Assembly: GCF_946998875.1 (NCBI RefSeq) | Contig: NZ_CAMQAY010000001.1 | Location: forward strand, 124,001-188,000 | Direction: 5' to 3' | From: an uncultured Peptoniphilus sp. | GTDB taxonomy: Bacteria > Bacillota > Clostridia > Tissierellales > Peptoniphilaceae | DNA: 64,000 nucleotides | In this document: in pieces, positions 50,595 through 59,128 of the stretch | How the letters are laid out: every line of letters starts with the position of its first letter | How positions within the stretch are numbered: position 1 is the stretch's first letter | The notes under the pieces: model-generated | What the model saw: only the letters and a program-made list of their open reading frames with translations | The model's database searches: none | Told to the model about the DNA's origin: nothing | Program-made: the position numbers and the translations under genes

Positions 50595-51975
50595 GGCAAA
50601 TTTAAAAAATCTAAGGGACAAGTCTCCCTTAGTACATATTATTTCAAATAGTGTTACAAGAGCTAGACTTGCTGACTTAGTTTTATCTCTTGGGGCAAGC
50701 CCAATGATGGCAGAGTATTCCAAGGAAGTTGCTGAAATTACAAAAAAATCTTCTGCCCTGCTCTTGAATATGGGAATGTTAAATGAAGATAAAATTGAAG
50801 CAATTAAAATTTCTGCAAAAGTTGCAGAGAAAAATAATATTCCTCTGGTCTTTGACCCAGTTGGAGTTGCTTCTAGTAGCCTAAGAAAAGACTTGGCAAA
50901 AGACCTTATCAGTAATTTTAAATTTAATGTCATAAGAGGAAATTTTAATGAAATTAATTACTTGGCAAGGGGCAAGACCTTTACTGGCGTGGATTCAAAA
51001 GATGATAATTTATCTCTAGAAGATTTTATAGATATTGCCTTAGAACTCCAAGAAAAAAGTAAAGCTACAGTTGTAGTTAGCGGCAAATATGAAGTGATAG
51101 TAAACTCTCATTTATTGATTTCAATTCCTGGTGGCGATGAAAATTTAAAAAAAATCACTGGCTTAGGAGACATGGAATCTGCCATGATAACTTCTCTTTT
51201 GGCTGCACCCATGTCAAATTTAAAAGCCTGTGCTCTTGCTGCAATATTTTTAAGGCAGCTTGGTAAAAATGTCATAAGAGATAAGGGAGTAAATGCCCAA
51301 GATATTATAAGTAAAATGCAAGGCATAGATGAAATAAGTGGAGAGATTGAAATTTTATCTCCTTCAACTAAATTTATTAAGCCAATTTTATATGGGATTT
51401 CTGAAGGCGATGATTTATGGAAAATAAAAAATGCAGTTAAGGCTGGAATGAGAATTTATCAGCTTAGAGACAAGTTTGCAGATGAAGATGTACTTGGAGA
51501 AAAAATCTTAAATATAAAAAGTGAAATTGATGGTAAGTGCCTTTTTATCTTAAATGACAACTTAAAGCTTGCGAAAAAATATGGCACTGCACTTCATCTT
51601 GGTCAAGAGGATGAAAAAATTTCTCGGGCAAGAGAAGTCTTGGGAAGAGATGAAATAATTGGTGCAACGGCAAAAACTGTAAAGCTTGGCATTGAGGCAG
51701 AAAATATGGGAGCATCTTATATTGGGACGGGAGCTTTTTTTGAAACAGAAACCAAGAAAGATGCCTCAAGGATTACACTAGAAAGCTTTAAAGAAATTAG
51801 AGAGGCTCTCTTAATTCCAGTCTTTCCCATAGGAGGAATAAGTAAGGATAAGTTAGACTTTTTCATGGGGCTAGACTTAGATGGTCTTTGCATGTCAAGA
51901 GCCATCTTTTCAGTGAGGGAAGATGAAGTAGAAAAAAATGTGAGAGAAATAATAGATAAATTAAAAAATTTATAA
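50584..51975 (+). CDS. ThiM-ThiE fusion: hydroxyethylthiazole kinase plus thiamin-phosphate synthase
   Basis: Residues 1 to about 250 form a ThiM domain: PLVHIISNSVTRARLADLVLSLGASPMMAE, FDPVGVASSSLRKDL, RGNFNEINYL. Residues about 255-463 form a ThiE domain: YQLRDKF, LFILNDNLKLAKKYG, LHLGQED, IGATAKT, IGTGAFFETETK, PVFPIGGISKDKL. The fusion would phosphorylate salvaged thiazole and couple it to HMP-PP in one polypeptide. The ThiM anion-hole motif, usually GTGC, is GLGD with Asp196. ATG 50584 is preferred over GTG 50575 on spacing from GAGTGAT. It ends at a terminator. Confidence 0.9.
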   Translation: MKIKANLKNLRDKSPLVHIISNSVTRARLADLVLSLGASPMMAEYSKEVAEITKKSSALLLNMGMLNEDKIEAIKISAKVAEKNNIPLVFDPVGVASSSLRKDLAKDLISNFKFNVIRGNFNEINYLARGKTFTGVDSKDDNLSLEDFIDIALELQEKSKATVVVSGKYEVIVNSHLLISIPGGDENLKKITGLGDMESAMITSLLAAPMSNLKACALAAIFLRQLGKNVIRDKGVNAQDIISKMQGIDEISGEIEILSPSTKFIKPILYGISEGDDLWKIKNAVKAGMRIYQLRDKFADEDVLGEKILNIKSEIDGKCLFILNDNLKLAKKYGTALHLGQEDEKISRAREVLGRDEIIGATAKTVKLGIEAENMGASYIGTGAFFETETKKDASRITLESFKEIREALLIPVFPIGGISKDKLDFFMGLDLDGLCMSRAIFSVREDEVEKNVREIIDKLKNL

Positions 51976-51982
51976 TATAAAA

Positions 51983-52014
51983 AAATCTGCTAGAATTTAA
52001 TTTTTAGCAGATTT
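51983..52014. terminator. Bidirectional terminator after the thiamin operon
   Basis: AAATCTGCTA (51983-51992) and TAGCAGATTT (52005-52014) flank a 12-base loop, between convergent genes. Confidence 0.75.
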
Positions 52015-52021
52015 ATATTTT

Positions 52022-52522
52022 TTAGCCAGCAGAATTAGATCTTGCTTTAGCAGTGTCCTTAATATTATTTAGGCAAAGGGTAAGGGCAAGGAGGGCTTCT
52101 CTATAATTATCGTCGTGAACTGTTAGCCTATAAGTGTCAGTCATGGCAAATAAAGTTTTTTCAATTTCGCCAATTAAGTCAGAGCCCTTATAAATGTCAA
52201 AATTCATGTCCCAAAAACTGCCTTGCAAATTTAAAATCTCGCCATCATAGTCTACGTCAATTTTTCTTTTTAAAAGGCTAAGTTTTGATTCAACTCTCAT
52301 ATATCTTCCGTCAGTAAAATTTACATTAAATTTTTGAAAGAGACTGAGAATTTCTTTGTCAATGTCAAGGATGGTATTTTTATTTGCATCAGAAAGACTT
52401 GACTTATAGCCTAAAAAAGTAAAGTCTTGGTCCACATAGTAGGCAGGATTTTCATCGTCGTCTAATATAGGGTAGTGGTCTGTAATTTTAAAAAATTTTT
52501 CCTTGAAATAATAATTTTTCAT
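52022..52522 (-). CDS. LURP-one/Tubby-like family protein (YxjI-like)
   Basis: This 166-residue soluble protein is rich in beta strands with one late hydrophobic helix region. FLGYKSSLSDANKNTILDIDKEILSLFQKFNVNFTDGRYMRVESKLSLLKRKIDVD and LQGSFWDMNFDIY resemble LURP-one/YxjI proteins, whose bacterial role is unknown. AGAGGTGC lies before ATG 52522; a further 29 upstream residues are possible but hydrophobic and unsupported. It is alone between the thiamin operon and hutU. Confidence 0.65.
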   Translation of the reverse strand: MKNYYFKEKFFKITDHYPILDDDENPAYYVDQDFTFLGYKSSLSDANKNTILDIDKEILSLFQKFNVNFTDGRYMRVESKLSLLKRKIDVDYDGEILNLQGSFWDMNFDIYKGSDLIGEIEKTLFAMTDTYRLTVHDDNYREALLALTLCLNNIKDTAKARSNSAG

Positions 52523-52602
52523 TCTGCACCTCTTTATAAGTAAATTATACCATGAGGTCACGACTTTTATTAATTGTAAAAAAAGAATGAGGGCATAAAA
52601 AA

Positions 52603-52624
52603 GCCCCACAGTTTCCTGTAGGGC
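52603..52624 (-). terminator. Intrinsic terminator of hutU
   Basis: On the minus strand GCCCTACAG, GAAA loop, CTGTGGGGC, then six T. Confidence 0.85.
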
Positions 52625-52640
52625 AATTTAAGATTATTTA

Positions 52641-54668
52641 TTAGTCGATATTAAGTGAATCAACAGCATTATCAATTAGTTCATCTTTTACAAGATAAGG
52701 AATTGTAATGTGTCCGTATTCGCTGTCTTCGTTAAATTCTTTAGTTACTTCGATAGCGTGATCATTTCTAGCCCAGTTACGTCTAGCAACACCACTCATA
52801 ACGTCCCAAGTAAGTGAAAGTTTGATGATTTCGTCAACCATTTCAGATCCGTCAAGTACTAGACCAAATCCACCGTTGATTGATTTACCAATACCAACTC
52901 CACCACCGTTGTGAAGAGCAACAAGAGACATACCTCTTGCACAGTTACCTGCGAAACATTGAGTAGCCATGTCAGCCATTACATTAGAACCGTCTTTGAT
53001 GTTAGAAGTTTCTCTAAATGGAGAGTCTGTACCAGATACATCGTGGTGGTCACGACCCATCATAACAGGACCAATCTTTCCTTCTCTAACAAGTTCGTTG
53101 AATTTAAGAGCAATGTCAACTCTACCCTTAGCATCTTGGTAAAGAATTCTTGCTTGAGTTCCAACTACTAATTGGTTCTTTTCAGCGTCTCTGATCCAGA
53201 TATAGTTATCCATATCTTGGTATCTTCTGTCTTTATCTATACATTCCATTGCAGCGTGGTCAGTTGCAATTAAGTCTTCGTGTTTACCACTTAGGCAAAC
53301 CCATCTGAATGGTCCATATCCATAGTCAAATAGAAGTGGTCCCATGATGTCTTCTACATAAGAAGGCCAAATGAATCCGTCTTTGTCGTCTTTACCGTTC
53401 TTAGAAACTTCTTTAACTCCAGCATCGTAAATAGCCTTTAAGAAAGAGTTACCATAGTCGAAGAAGTAAGTTCCCTTAGCAGTAAGGTTCTTAATAACTT
53501 CAAAGTGTTCTCTAAGAGTTTTGTCAACTAATTCATGGAATTTCTTGATGTCAGTTCTTAATAGTTCAGTTCTTTCTTCGAAAGTGATTCCTACTGGACA
53601 GTATCCGCCATTGTATGCATTGTGGCAAGAAGTTTGGTCAGAAAGTAGGTCAATGTGAACATCGTTCTTGTCCATGTAGTGAAGAAGATCAACAATGTTT
53701 CCGTGGAAAGCAATTGAAAGAGCTTCTTTCTTTGCAAGAGCGTCTTGAGCAAGTTTAACTGCTTCTTCAGGAGTTTCAGCAAGTTTCTTAATCCATCCTT
53801 GTTCAAGTCTAGTTTCAATTCTTGAAATATCAACTTCAGCAATAATAGAAACAGCGCCTGCGATGTCTCCAGCCTTACCTTGAGCACCAGACATTCCACC
53901 AAGTCCTGATGAAACGAATAATTTTCCAGCTAAGTTATCTTTTTCGCTAAGACCAAGTTTTAATCTACCAGCGTTAAGAATAGTGTTGTAAGTTCCGTGA
54001 ACAATACCTTGTGGTCCAATGTACATCCAACCACCAGCAGTCATTTGTCCGTAGTTAGCAACTCCCATTTCTTCTGCGATTTCCCAGTCTTCAAGGTTAT
54101 CGTATTCACCAACCATAAGTCCGTTAGTGATAATAACTCTTGGAGAATTTTTTCTTGACTTAAATAGTCCAAGTGGGTGACCAGATTCCATTACAAGAGT
54201 TTCGTCATCGTGCATGATTTCAAGATATTGTTTGATTAAGTTGTATTGCATCCAGTCGTGACAAACTGAACCAGTTTCTCCATAAGTAACAAGTTCATAT
54301 GGATAAAGAGCAACTTCAAAGTCTAAGTTGTTGTCAATCATTACTTGGAAAGCTTTTCCAGCTAAGCAATTTCCTTTGTATTCATCAATTGGTTTACCGT
54401 AAATTCTTCCTTCTGGTCTGAATCTGTATCCGTAGATTCTTCCTCTAGTTGTAAGTTCTTCTAAAAATTCAGGAATTAATTCTTCATGATATTCTTCTGG
54501 GATATATCTTAGAGCATTTCTAAGGGCAACCTTAGTTTGGTCCTTTGAAAGTCTAAATCCTCTATCAGGAGCTCTTCTAATTCCTTGTTCAAAAGATTTT
54601 TTTTCTGGTAAGTTTTTGATTTGTACCTTCATAATCTTTTGAACATCTGCGTTATGATTATTAATCAC
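52641..54668 (-). CDS. hutU: Urocanate hydratase
   Basis: This 675-residue NAD-dependent enzyme converts urocanate to imidazolonepropionate, the second step of histidine degradation. Typical segments are GNCLAGKAFQVMIDNNLDFEVALYP, SSGLGGMSGAQGKAGDIAGAV, DQTSCHNAYNGGYCPVG and VALHNGGGVGIGKSINGGFGLVLDGSE. It is the long clostridial/fusobacterial form, not the ~560-residue proteobacterial one. GGAGG at 54678-54682 is 9 bases before a GTG at 54668, so that is the preferred start; the ATG at 54695 lies upstream of the ribosome site. Codon use suggests high expression. It is divergent from hutI. Confidence 0.95.
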   Translation of the reverse strand: MINNHNADVQKIMKVQIKNLPEKKSFEQGIRRAPDRGFRLSKDQTKVALRNALRYIPEEYHEELIPEFLEELTTRGRIYGYRFRPEGRIYGKPIDEYKGNCLAGKAFQVMIDNNLDFEVALYPYELVTYGETGSVCHDWMQYNLIKQYLEIMHDDETLVMESGHPLGLFKSRKNSPRVIITNGLMVGEYDNLEDWEIAEEMGVANYGQMTAGGWMYIGPQGIVHGTYNTILNAGRLKLGLSEKDNLAGKLFVSSGLGGMSGAQGKAGDIAGAVSIIAEVDISRIETRLEQGWIKKLAETPEEAVKLAQDALAKKEALSIAFHGNIVDLLHYMDKNDVHIDLLSDQTSCHNAYNGGYCPVGITFEERTELLRTDIKKFHELVDKTLREHFEVIKNLTAKGTYFFDYGNSFLKAIYDAGVKEVSKNGKDDKDGFIWPSYVEDIMGPLLFDYGYGPFRWVCLSGKHEDLIATDHAAMECIDKDRRYQDMDNYIWIRDAEKNQLVVGTQARILYQDAKGRVDIALKFNELVREGKIGPVMMGRDHHDVSGTDSPFRETSNIKDGSNVMADMATQCFAGNCARGMSLVALHNGGGVGIGKSINGGFGLVLDGSEMVDEIIKLSLTWDVMSGVARRNWARNDHAIEVTKEFNEDSEYGHITIPYLVKDELIDNAVDSLNID

Positions 54669-54794
54669 TTTTATCAACCTCCATTTACTGTCCATTATAA
54701 ATTAAAATATTTAAAAAGTAAATACAAAGGGAAATTAATTTCCTAAAAATTTAAAAAAATTTTAAAATTTCATATAAAAAGTGAAAATCTTGCG

Positions 54795-54818
54795 ATTATT
54801 GCTGTTATCAGCAATAAT
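54795..54818. promoter_or_regulatory. Perfect 10-bp inverted repeat in the hutU-hutI divergent region
   Basis: ATTATTGCTG, loop TTAT, CAGCAATAAT. No T tract follows on either strand, so it is more likely an operator than a terminator. Confidence 0.5.
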
Positions 54819-54894
54819 GGACTATCTGTTGATTTCTTTACCATGATAAATTAAAGAAATGAATCGTTTTCAAATTAAGAAAGCAGATTAATAT

Positions 54895-54978
54895 ATAGGA
54901 TTTAATTTATAAAAATTTTGCTAGAATATGAAAAAATTTATCCATTATAAATCCTATAAAATAGAATAAATATCCTAT
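54895..54978. promoter_or_regulatory. Repeated ATAGGATTTA / TAAATCCTAT sites upstream of hutI
   Basis: ATAGGATTTA at 54895 is inverted as TTATAAATCCTAT at 54945-54957, with a partial third copy TATCCTAT at 54971-54978. The cluster sits about 90-175 bp before hutI. It could be operators for a hut regulator; none is encoded in the window. Confidence 0.45.
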
Positions 54979-55069
54979 GAAATTTTTTGCTATAAAAATA
55001 GAAAAAATAATTTATTATTTAATGGGTATAAGATTTGTGTTAAGATAAGGACATATAAAAGGAGGAATT

Positions 55070-56335
55070 ATGAAAGCGGATAAAATATTAATTAATCTTG
55101 AACAAGTTTTTTCACCAAAGGACATTGGTAGACCATTAAGAGGTGAAGAAATGAATGAAGCCGACATCTTAGAAAATGCTTACATCGCTATTAAAGATGG
55201 AAAGATTTTAGAAGTTGGCGAAGGCAAGGGATACGAAAATTTAAAAGACGACGAGACAGAATTAGTTGACCTAAAAGGAAAGGTTGCAACACCAGGTCTT
55301 ATTGACGCTCACACTCACTTAGTATATGGCGGAAGTCGTGAAAATGAATTTGCAATGAAGCTTAATGGCATGGAATATCTTGATATTCTTGCAGCAGGTG
55401 GAGGAATCCTTTCCACACTAAAGGCAACTGAATCTGCAAGCTTTGATGAACTTTATAATAAGACTAGAGACTTATTGGAACACATGCTTGTTCACGGTGT
55501 AACAGCTGTTGAAGCAAAAAGTGGTTATGGAATTACTCTTGAAACTGAACTTAAGGAACTTGAAGTTCTTGAAAAACTAAATAAAGATTTTCCAACAGAA
55601 CTTATTAGAACTTTTATGGCAGCTCATGTAATTCACGAAAAATATAAGGACAATTCAGATGAATATGTTGACATAGTAATTGACATGATGCCAGAAGTTG
55701 CCAAGAGAAACTTGGCAGAATTTTGTGATGTTTTCTGCGAAAAGGGAGTATTCACTGCTAAACAATCAGAAAGAATCCTTGAAGCAGCTAAAAAACAAGG
55801 CTTTAAATTAAGAATCCACTCTGATGAAATTGAAAACATTGGTGGCGTAGATGTTGCTGCAAAGGTTGGAGCAGTTTCTGCAGAACATTTAATGGTAGTA
55901 GATGAAGGTGAAATTGAAACTCTAGCAAAGGCAAATGTAATTGGGAACTTGCTTCCAGGAACAACATTTTCCCTAATGCTTGACACTTATGCTCCTGCAA
56001 GGAAAATGCTTGACAAGGGAATGGCTATTACACTTTGTACAGATTCAAACCCTGGATCTTGTCCAACAGCAAATCTTCAATTCATTATGCAACTTGGTTG
56101 TCTTGAAATGAAATTAACTCCAATTGAAGTATTTAACGCAGTAACTATTAACGCTGCTTACTCAGTTGACAGAGCAAAGACTATGGGCTCCTTTGACAAG
56201 GGCAAGAGGGCAAACATTACAATTTTTGATGCTCATAACATTGACTACACACTTTACTTCTTCGCAACAAACCTATGTAAGCAAGTTTATATAGATGGAG
56301 AACTTGTAGTTGAAGATAGAAAACTAGTTAAATAA
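55070..56335 (+). CDS. hutI: Imidazolonepropionase
   Basis: This 421-residue metal-dependent amidohydrolase opens the imidazolone ring to give formiminoglutamate, the third step of histidine degradation. Signatures are [20 protein letters not shown] (metal His pair), [33 protein letters not shown] and [23 protein letters not shown] precedes the ATG. It forms a divergent pair with hutU; hutH and the formiminoglutamate step are not in the window. Confidence 0.96.
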   Translation: MKADKILINLEQVFSPKDIGRPLRGEEMNEADILENAYIAIKDGKILEVGEGKGYENLKDDETELVDLKGKVATPGLIDAHTHLVYGGSRENEFAMKLNGMEYLDILAAGGGILSTLKATESASFDELYNKTRDLLEHMLVHGVTAVEAKSGYGITLETELKELEVLEKLNKDFPTELIRTFMAAHVIHEKYKDNSDEYVDIVIDMMPEVAKRNLAEFCDVFCEKGVFTAKQSERILEAAKKQGFKLRIHSDEIENIGGVDVAAKVGAVSAEHLMVVDEGEIETLAKANVIGNLLPGTTFSLMLDTYAPARKMLDKGMAITLCTDSNPGSCPTANLQFIMQLGCLEMKLTPIEVFNAVTINAAYSVDRAKTMGSFDKGKRANITIFDAHNIDYTLYFFATNLCKQVYIDGELVVEDRKLVK

Positions 56336-56360
56336 TGTTTTTAATTTAATAATTTAAGAT

Positions 56361-56391
56361 AAGTGCAGGTGAAGTTCATTTGCACTTTTTC
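56361..56391 (+). terminator. Intrinsic terminator of hutI
   Basis: AAGTGCA (56361-56367) and TGCACTT (56381-56387) with inner pairing GTGAA/TTCAT, then T-rich sequence. Confidence 0.7.
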
Positions 56392-56605
56392 TTTTATAAA
56401 AAATAAAATTTTGCCTAAAAAATAATTTTTTAAAAATATTTCTATAGATAAACAATGATTTAATGCTGTTAATAGAAGAGTTAGAGAATTTTTTTAAAAC
56501 AATTTTACACAAGAAAGACTGTAGTGCATAGTAATATGTTAGCATGAAACGATACTAACGGATTGTATTTTTTATTGAAATTTTGCCATTTTTTTAATTA
56601 TTTCA

Positions 56606-56634
56606 TTGACTTGTAGCTTAATCTAGGTTAGAAT
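56606..56634 (+). promoter_or_regulatory. Sigma-A promoter of the hut-region NhaC-family gene
   Basis: TTGACT (56606-56611), 17 bases, TAGAAT (56629-56634). The predicted leader is about 105 bases. Confidence 0.7.
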
Positions 56635-56687
56635 TTACTTAGAAAACATTTTCAGCCATACAAAATTCTTATTAAATTGTTTGGCGT

Positions 56688-56721
56688 GCATATTAAAATT
56701 TTTTATGCAAAATTAATATGC
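56688..56721 (+). promoter_or_regulatory. Leader inverted repeat before the NhaC-family gene
   Basis: GCATATTAA (56688-56696) and TTAATATGC (56713-56721) are complementary around a 16-base loop, about 15 bases before the AGGAGG site. A leader stem or operator is possible; it matches no riboswitch I recognise. Confidence 0.4.
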
Positions 56722-56748
56722 TAAATGAAAAGTTTAGGAGGTAATTAT

Positions 56749-58284
56749 ATGAAGAACGACGGTCAAAGGACTGTTAGAGTGCCTAGCATTATTGAAGCGT
56801 TTTTGCCAATAATCGCAATGGTTTGTCTAATGGTTTATGTTTTCAACTTCAGTGATGGAAAATATGACGCAGCTCATATGCCACTAGTTGTTGCAATTAC
56901 TATTGCATGTATAGTTGGTGGAATTTGTGGACACAGTTTTTCTGACATGTTGGAAGGTATAATCGAAAGACTTACAGCTACTCTTGAAGCAATTTTAATT
57001 TTACTTACAGTAGGTCTATTGATTTCATCTTTCATGATTTCAGGAACTATCCCAGCAGTTATTTATTACGGATTAAAATTACTTACACCACAATTATTCT
57101 TGCCAGTAGGTTGTATGCTTATTGCAGTTGTATCACTTGCATGTGGTTCATCTTGGACAGCAACAGGTACAATTGGTATCGCTTTTATGACAATAGGTGT
57201 TGGTCTTGGAATTAGCCCTGCACTAACAGCAGGTATGGTAATTTCTGGAGCATATGTTGGAGATAAATTCTCTCCACTATCTGATACTACAAACCTAGCA
57301 GCTGGTGTATCTGGAACTGGTCTATTTGACCACGTAACAGCAATGGTTTCTACAACAGGTCCAGTATTTTTAATTTCACTTGTTATTTATGCAATTCTTG
57401 GATCAAGAATTAATGTAGTAAACTATGACCCTACAATTGCACAAGGTATTGAAGATGCAATCGCAGCAAACTTTAACCTTAACCCACTTGTACTTCTACC
57501 TATCGTAGTTATAGTAGTAGTATGTATCTTAAGAGTTCCTGGACTTCCTGGAGTTCTTATTTCAGTAGCAACTGGTGTATTATTTGCAGTTATTTTCCAA
57601 GGTCAACATAATCTTGCTGACATCTTTAATATTCTTCACTATGGACCATCTGTTGAAACTGGAAACGAATTTGTAGATAAGGCTCTTGCTAAAGGTGGTA
57701 TGGACCATCAAATGTGGACAGTTAACTTAATTTTACTTGCAGTATCCTTTGGTGGTGCTCTTGAAAAATGTGGTTCTGTTGAAAGAATTTTTGGAAACAT
57801 CAAACACAAAATCAACTCTGTTGGCGGACTTGTTTTCGCTACAATGCTTACATCAATATTCTGTGACGCAGCAATGTGTGATCAATTCCTAGGAATCGGT
57901 GTTCCTGCTCCTCTATATGATACTAAGTATGATGAACTTGGTCTTGCAAGAAATATGCTTTCAAGAACACTTGAAGATGCTGGTACACTTTGGGCTTGTA
58001 TGTTCCCATGGACAGCTTGTGGAGCTTACCAATCTGGTGTACTTGGAATGAATCCATTTGTATACTTCCCATTTGCTTTCGTAAACTTACTAAACCCAAT
58101 TTATGCATGTGTAACAGCATTAATGGGCAGAAATATATTCTGGGCTGACGGAGCTTACACAAATGTATTTGGTAAAACTAAGATGAAGAAAGTTGCCGGC
58201 GCTCCTGAAGAAGCACACGAACGTGCTCTTGCTAACCTTGAAAGATTAAGAGCTGAAGGTAAAGCACCAAAGGTTAATGCTTAA
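56749..58284 (+). CDS. NhaC-family Na+/H+ antiporter-like transporter of the hut region
   Basis: This 511-residue protein has about 12 helices. NhaC-type signatures are LLISSFMISGTIPAVIYYGLKLL, ACGSSWTATGTIGIAFMTIGVG, GAYVGDKFSPLSDTTNLAAGV and LEDAGTLWACMFPWTACGAYQSG. Proteins of this family often accompany hut genes in anaerobes and may import histidine or export a product with Na+; that role is inferred. AGGAGG at 56736-56741 sets ATG 56749. Codon use suggests strong expression. It is transcribed alone from its own promoter. Confidence 0.85.
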   Translation: MKNDGQRTVRVPSIIEAFLPIIAMVCLMVYVFNFSDGKYDAAHMPLVVAITIACIVGGICGHSFSDMLEGIIERLTATLEAILILLTVGLLISSFMISGTIPAVIYYGLKLLTPQLFLPVGCMLIAVVSLACGSSWTATGTIGIAFMTIGVGLGISPALTAGMVISGAYVGDKFSPLSDTTNLAAGVSGTGLFDHVTAMVSTTGPVFLISLVIYAILGSRINVVNYDPTIAQGIEDAIAANFNLNPLVLLPIVVIVVVCILRVPGLPGVLISVATGVLFAVIFQGQHNLADIFNILHYGPSVETGNEFVDKALAKGGMDHQMWTVNLILLAVSFGGALEKCGSVERIFGNIKHKINSVGGLVFATMLTSIFCDAAMCDQFLGIGVPAPLYDTKYDELGLARNMLSRTLEDAGTLWACMFPWTACGAYQSGVLGMNPFVYFPFAFVNLLNPIYACVTALMGRNIFWADGAYTNVFGKTKMKKVAGAPEEAHERALANLERLRAEGKAPKVNA

Positions 58285-58343
58285 TTAATTAAGAAATAAA
58301 ATTAAAAATTAAAAATTAAAAGAAATTAGAAAGAAGTGATTAT

Positions 58344-58862
58344 GTGTCAGATATAAAATTACCTTGGGATGATGACAGCGAAGCAATTAAATACGTATAT
58401 GTGAATCCTAGAAAAAAGTTTTCTGAAAAATATGCCTACGTAATCACTTCTATTTTGATTATTTTAGGTATAATAACAAGGTATAAGCTTACTTTAATTC
58501 TTGCACTTTTATTATTATTGTCTTTATTATCTAAGAAATATGTGGCAGTAAGTTCCAAGGGGCTTGAAATGTACACTGACATGAAAGTAACTCACACCTA
58601 TAATGTGTGGGATTGGTCAGAGATTGAAGCTATTACCTATGAAAAAAAAGCCGAAGAGCCAAAGTTAACACTTTTATATTTCACAAAGGGAGATATAACT
58701 AAAAGATTTTTCTTTGATGAAGATTCAAAAGAAAAAGTTTTTGAAGTGGCTAAAAAGCACAATAAAAAAATAAAAATTTACGATGCTTGGGAATATAAAC
58801 AAGATCTCAAGAGATTTAAAAAAGAAATGAAAATTTCCAAAAGAATTGCTCGTAAAAAATAA
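58344..58862 (+). CDS. Hypothetical membrane protein with PH-like soluble domain
   Basis: This 172-residue protein has two adjacent hydrophobic helices (YVITSILIILGIITRY; LTLILALLLLLSLLS). A beta-rich segment follows (YVAVSSKGLEMYTDMKVTHTYNVWDWSEIEAITYE) of the bacterial PH/YcxB-like type, and the tail is basic. The start is GTG. It follows the transporter gene after 59 bases and ends at a strong terminator. No defined function. Confidence 0.55.
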   Translation: MSDIKLPWDDDSEAIKYVYVNPRKKFSEKYAYVITSILIILGIITRYKLTLILALLLLLSLLSKKYVAVSSKGLEMYTDMKVTHTYNVWDWSEIEAITYEKKAEEPKLTLLYFTKGDITKRFFFDEDSKEKVFEVAKKHNKKIKIYDAWEYKQDLKRFKKEMKISKRIARKK

Positions 58863-58876
58863 TAATTTTAATTTTA

Positions 58877-58908
58877 AGAGAGACTTCAATTTGAAGTTTC
58901 TCTTTTTT
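58877..58908 (+). terminator. Intrinsic terminator after the PH-like gene
   Basis: AGAGAGACTTCAA (58877-58889) and TTGAAGTTTCTCT (58891-58903) form a long stem followed by T. The 220 bases up to the next gene are AT-rich with no clear feature. Confidence 0.85.
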
Positions 58909-59128
58909 TATTTGAGAATTTTTGAAATTTTACTTTAAAGAAAATTTTCAAGAAAAATTTTTGATAGCCAATAAAATTTTTCAGCTGGCAAATATTTTTC
59001 TATAGAGTCACTAAAAGTTGAATTATTTGCCTTTTAATTATAGAATTATCTTTAGTTGATAAAGTTTTTAATGAAATGTTTTTAGAAATAGGAAAAAAAT
59101 AATTTTTTATAAATTTGAGGATGATTAA

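Noticed and set aside
53591..53902. 103-codon minus-strand frame inside hutU
   Set aside because: It is an alternate frame of the intact urocanate hydratase gene with biased Leu/Lys content and no start context.
54795..54818. Terminator for hutU or hutI
   Set aside because: The hairpin is strong but has no T tract on either strand and lies upstream of both divergent genes.
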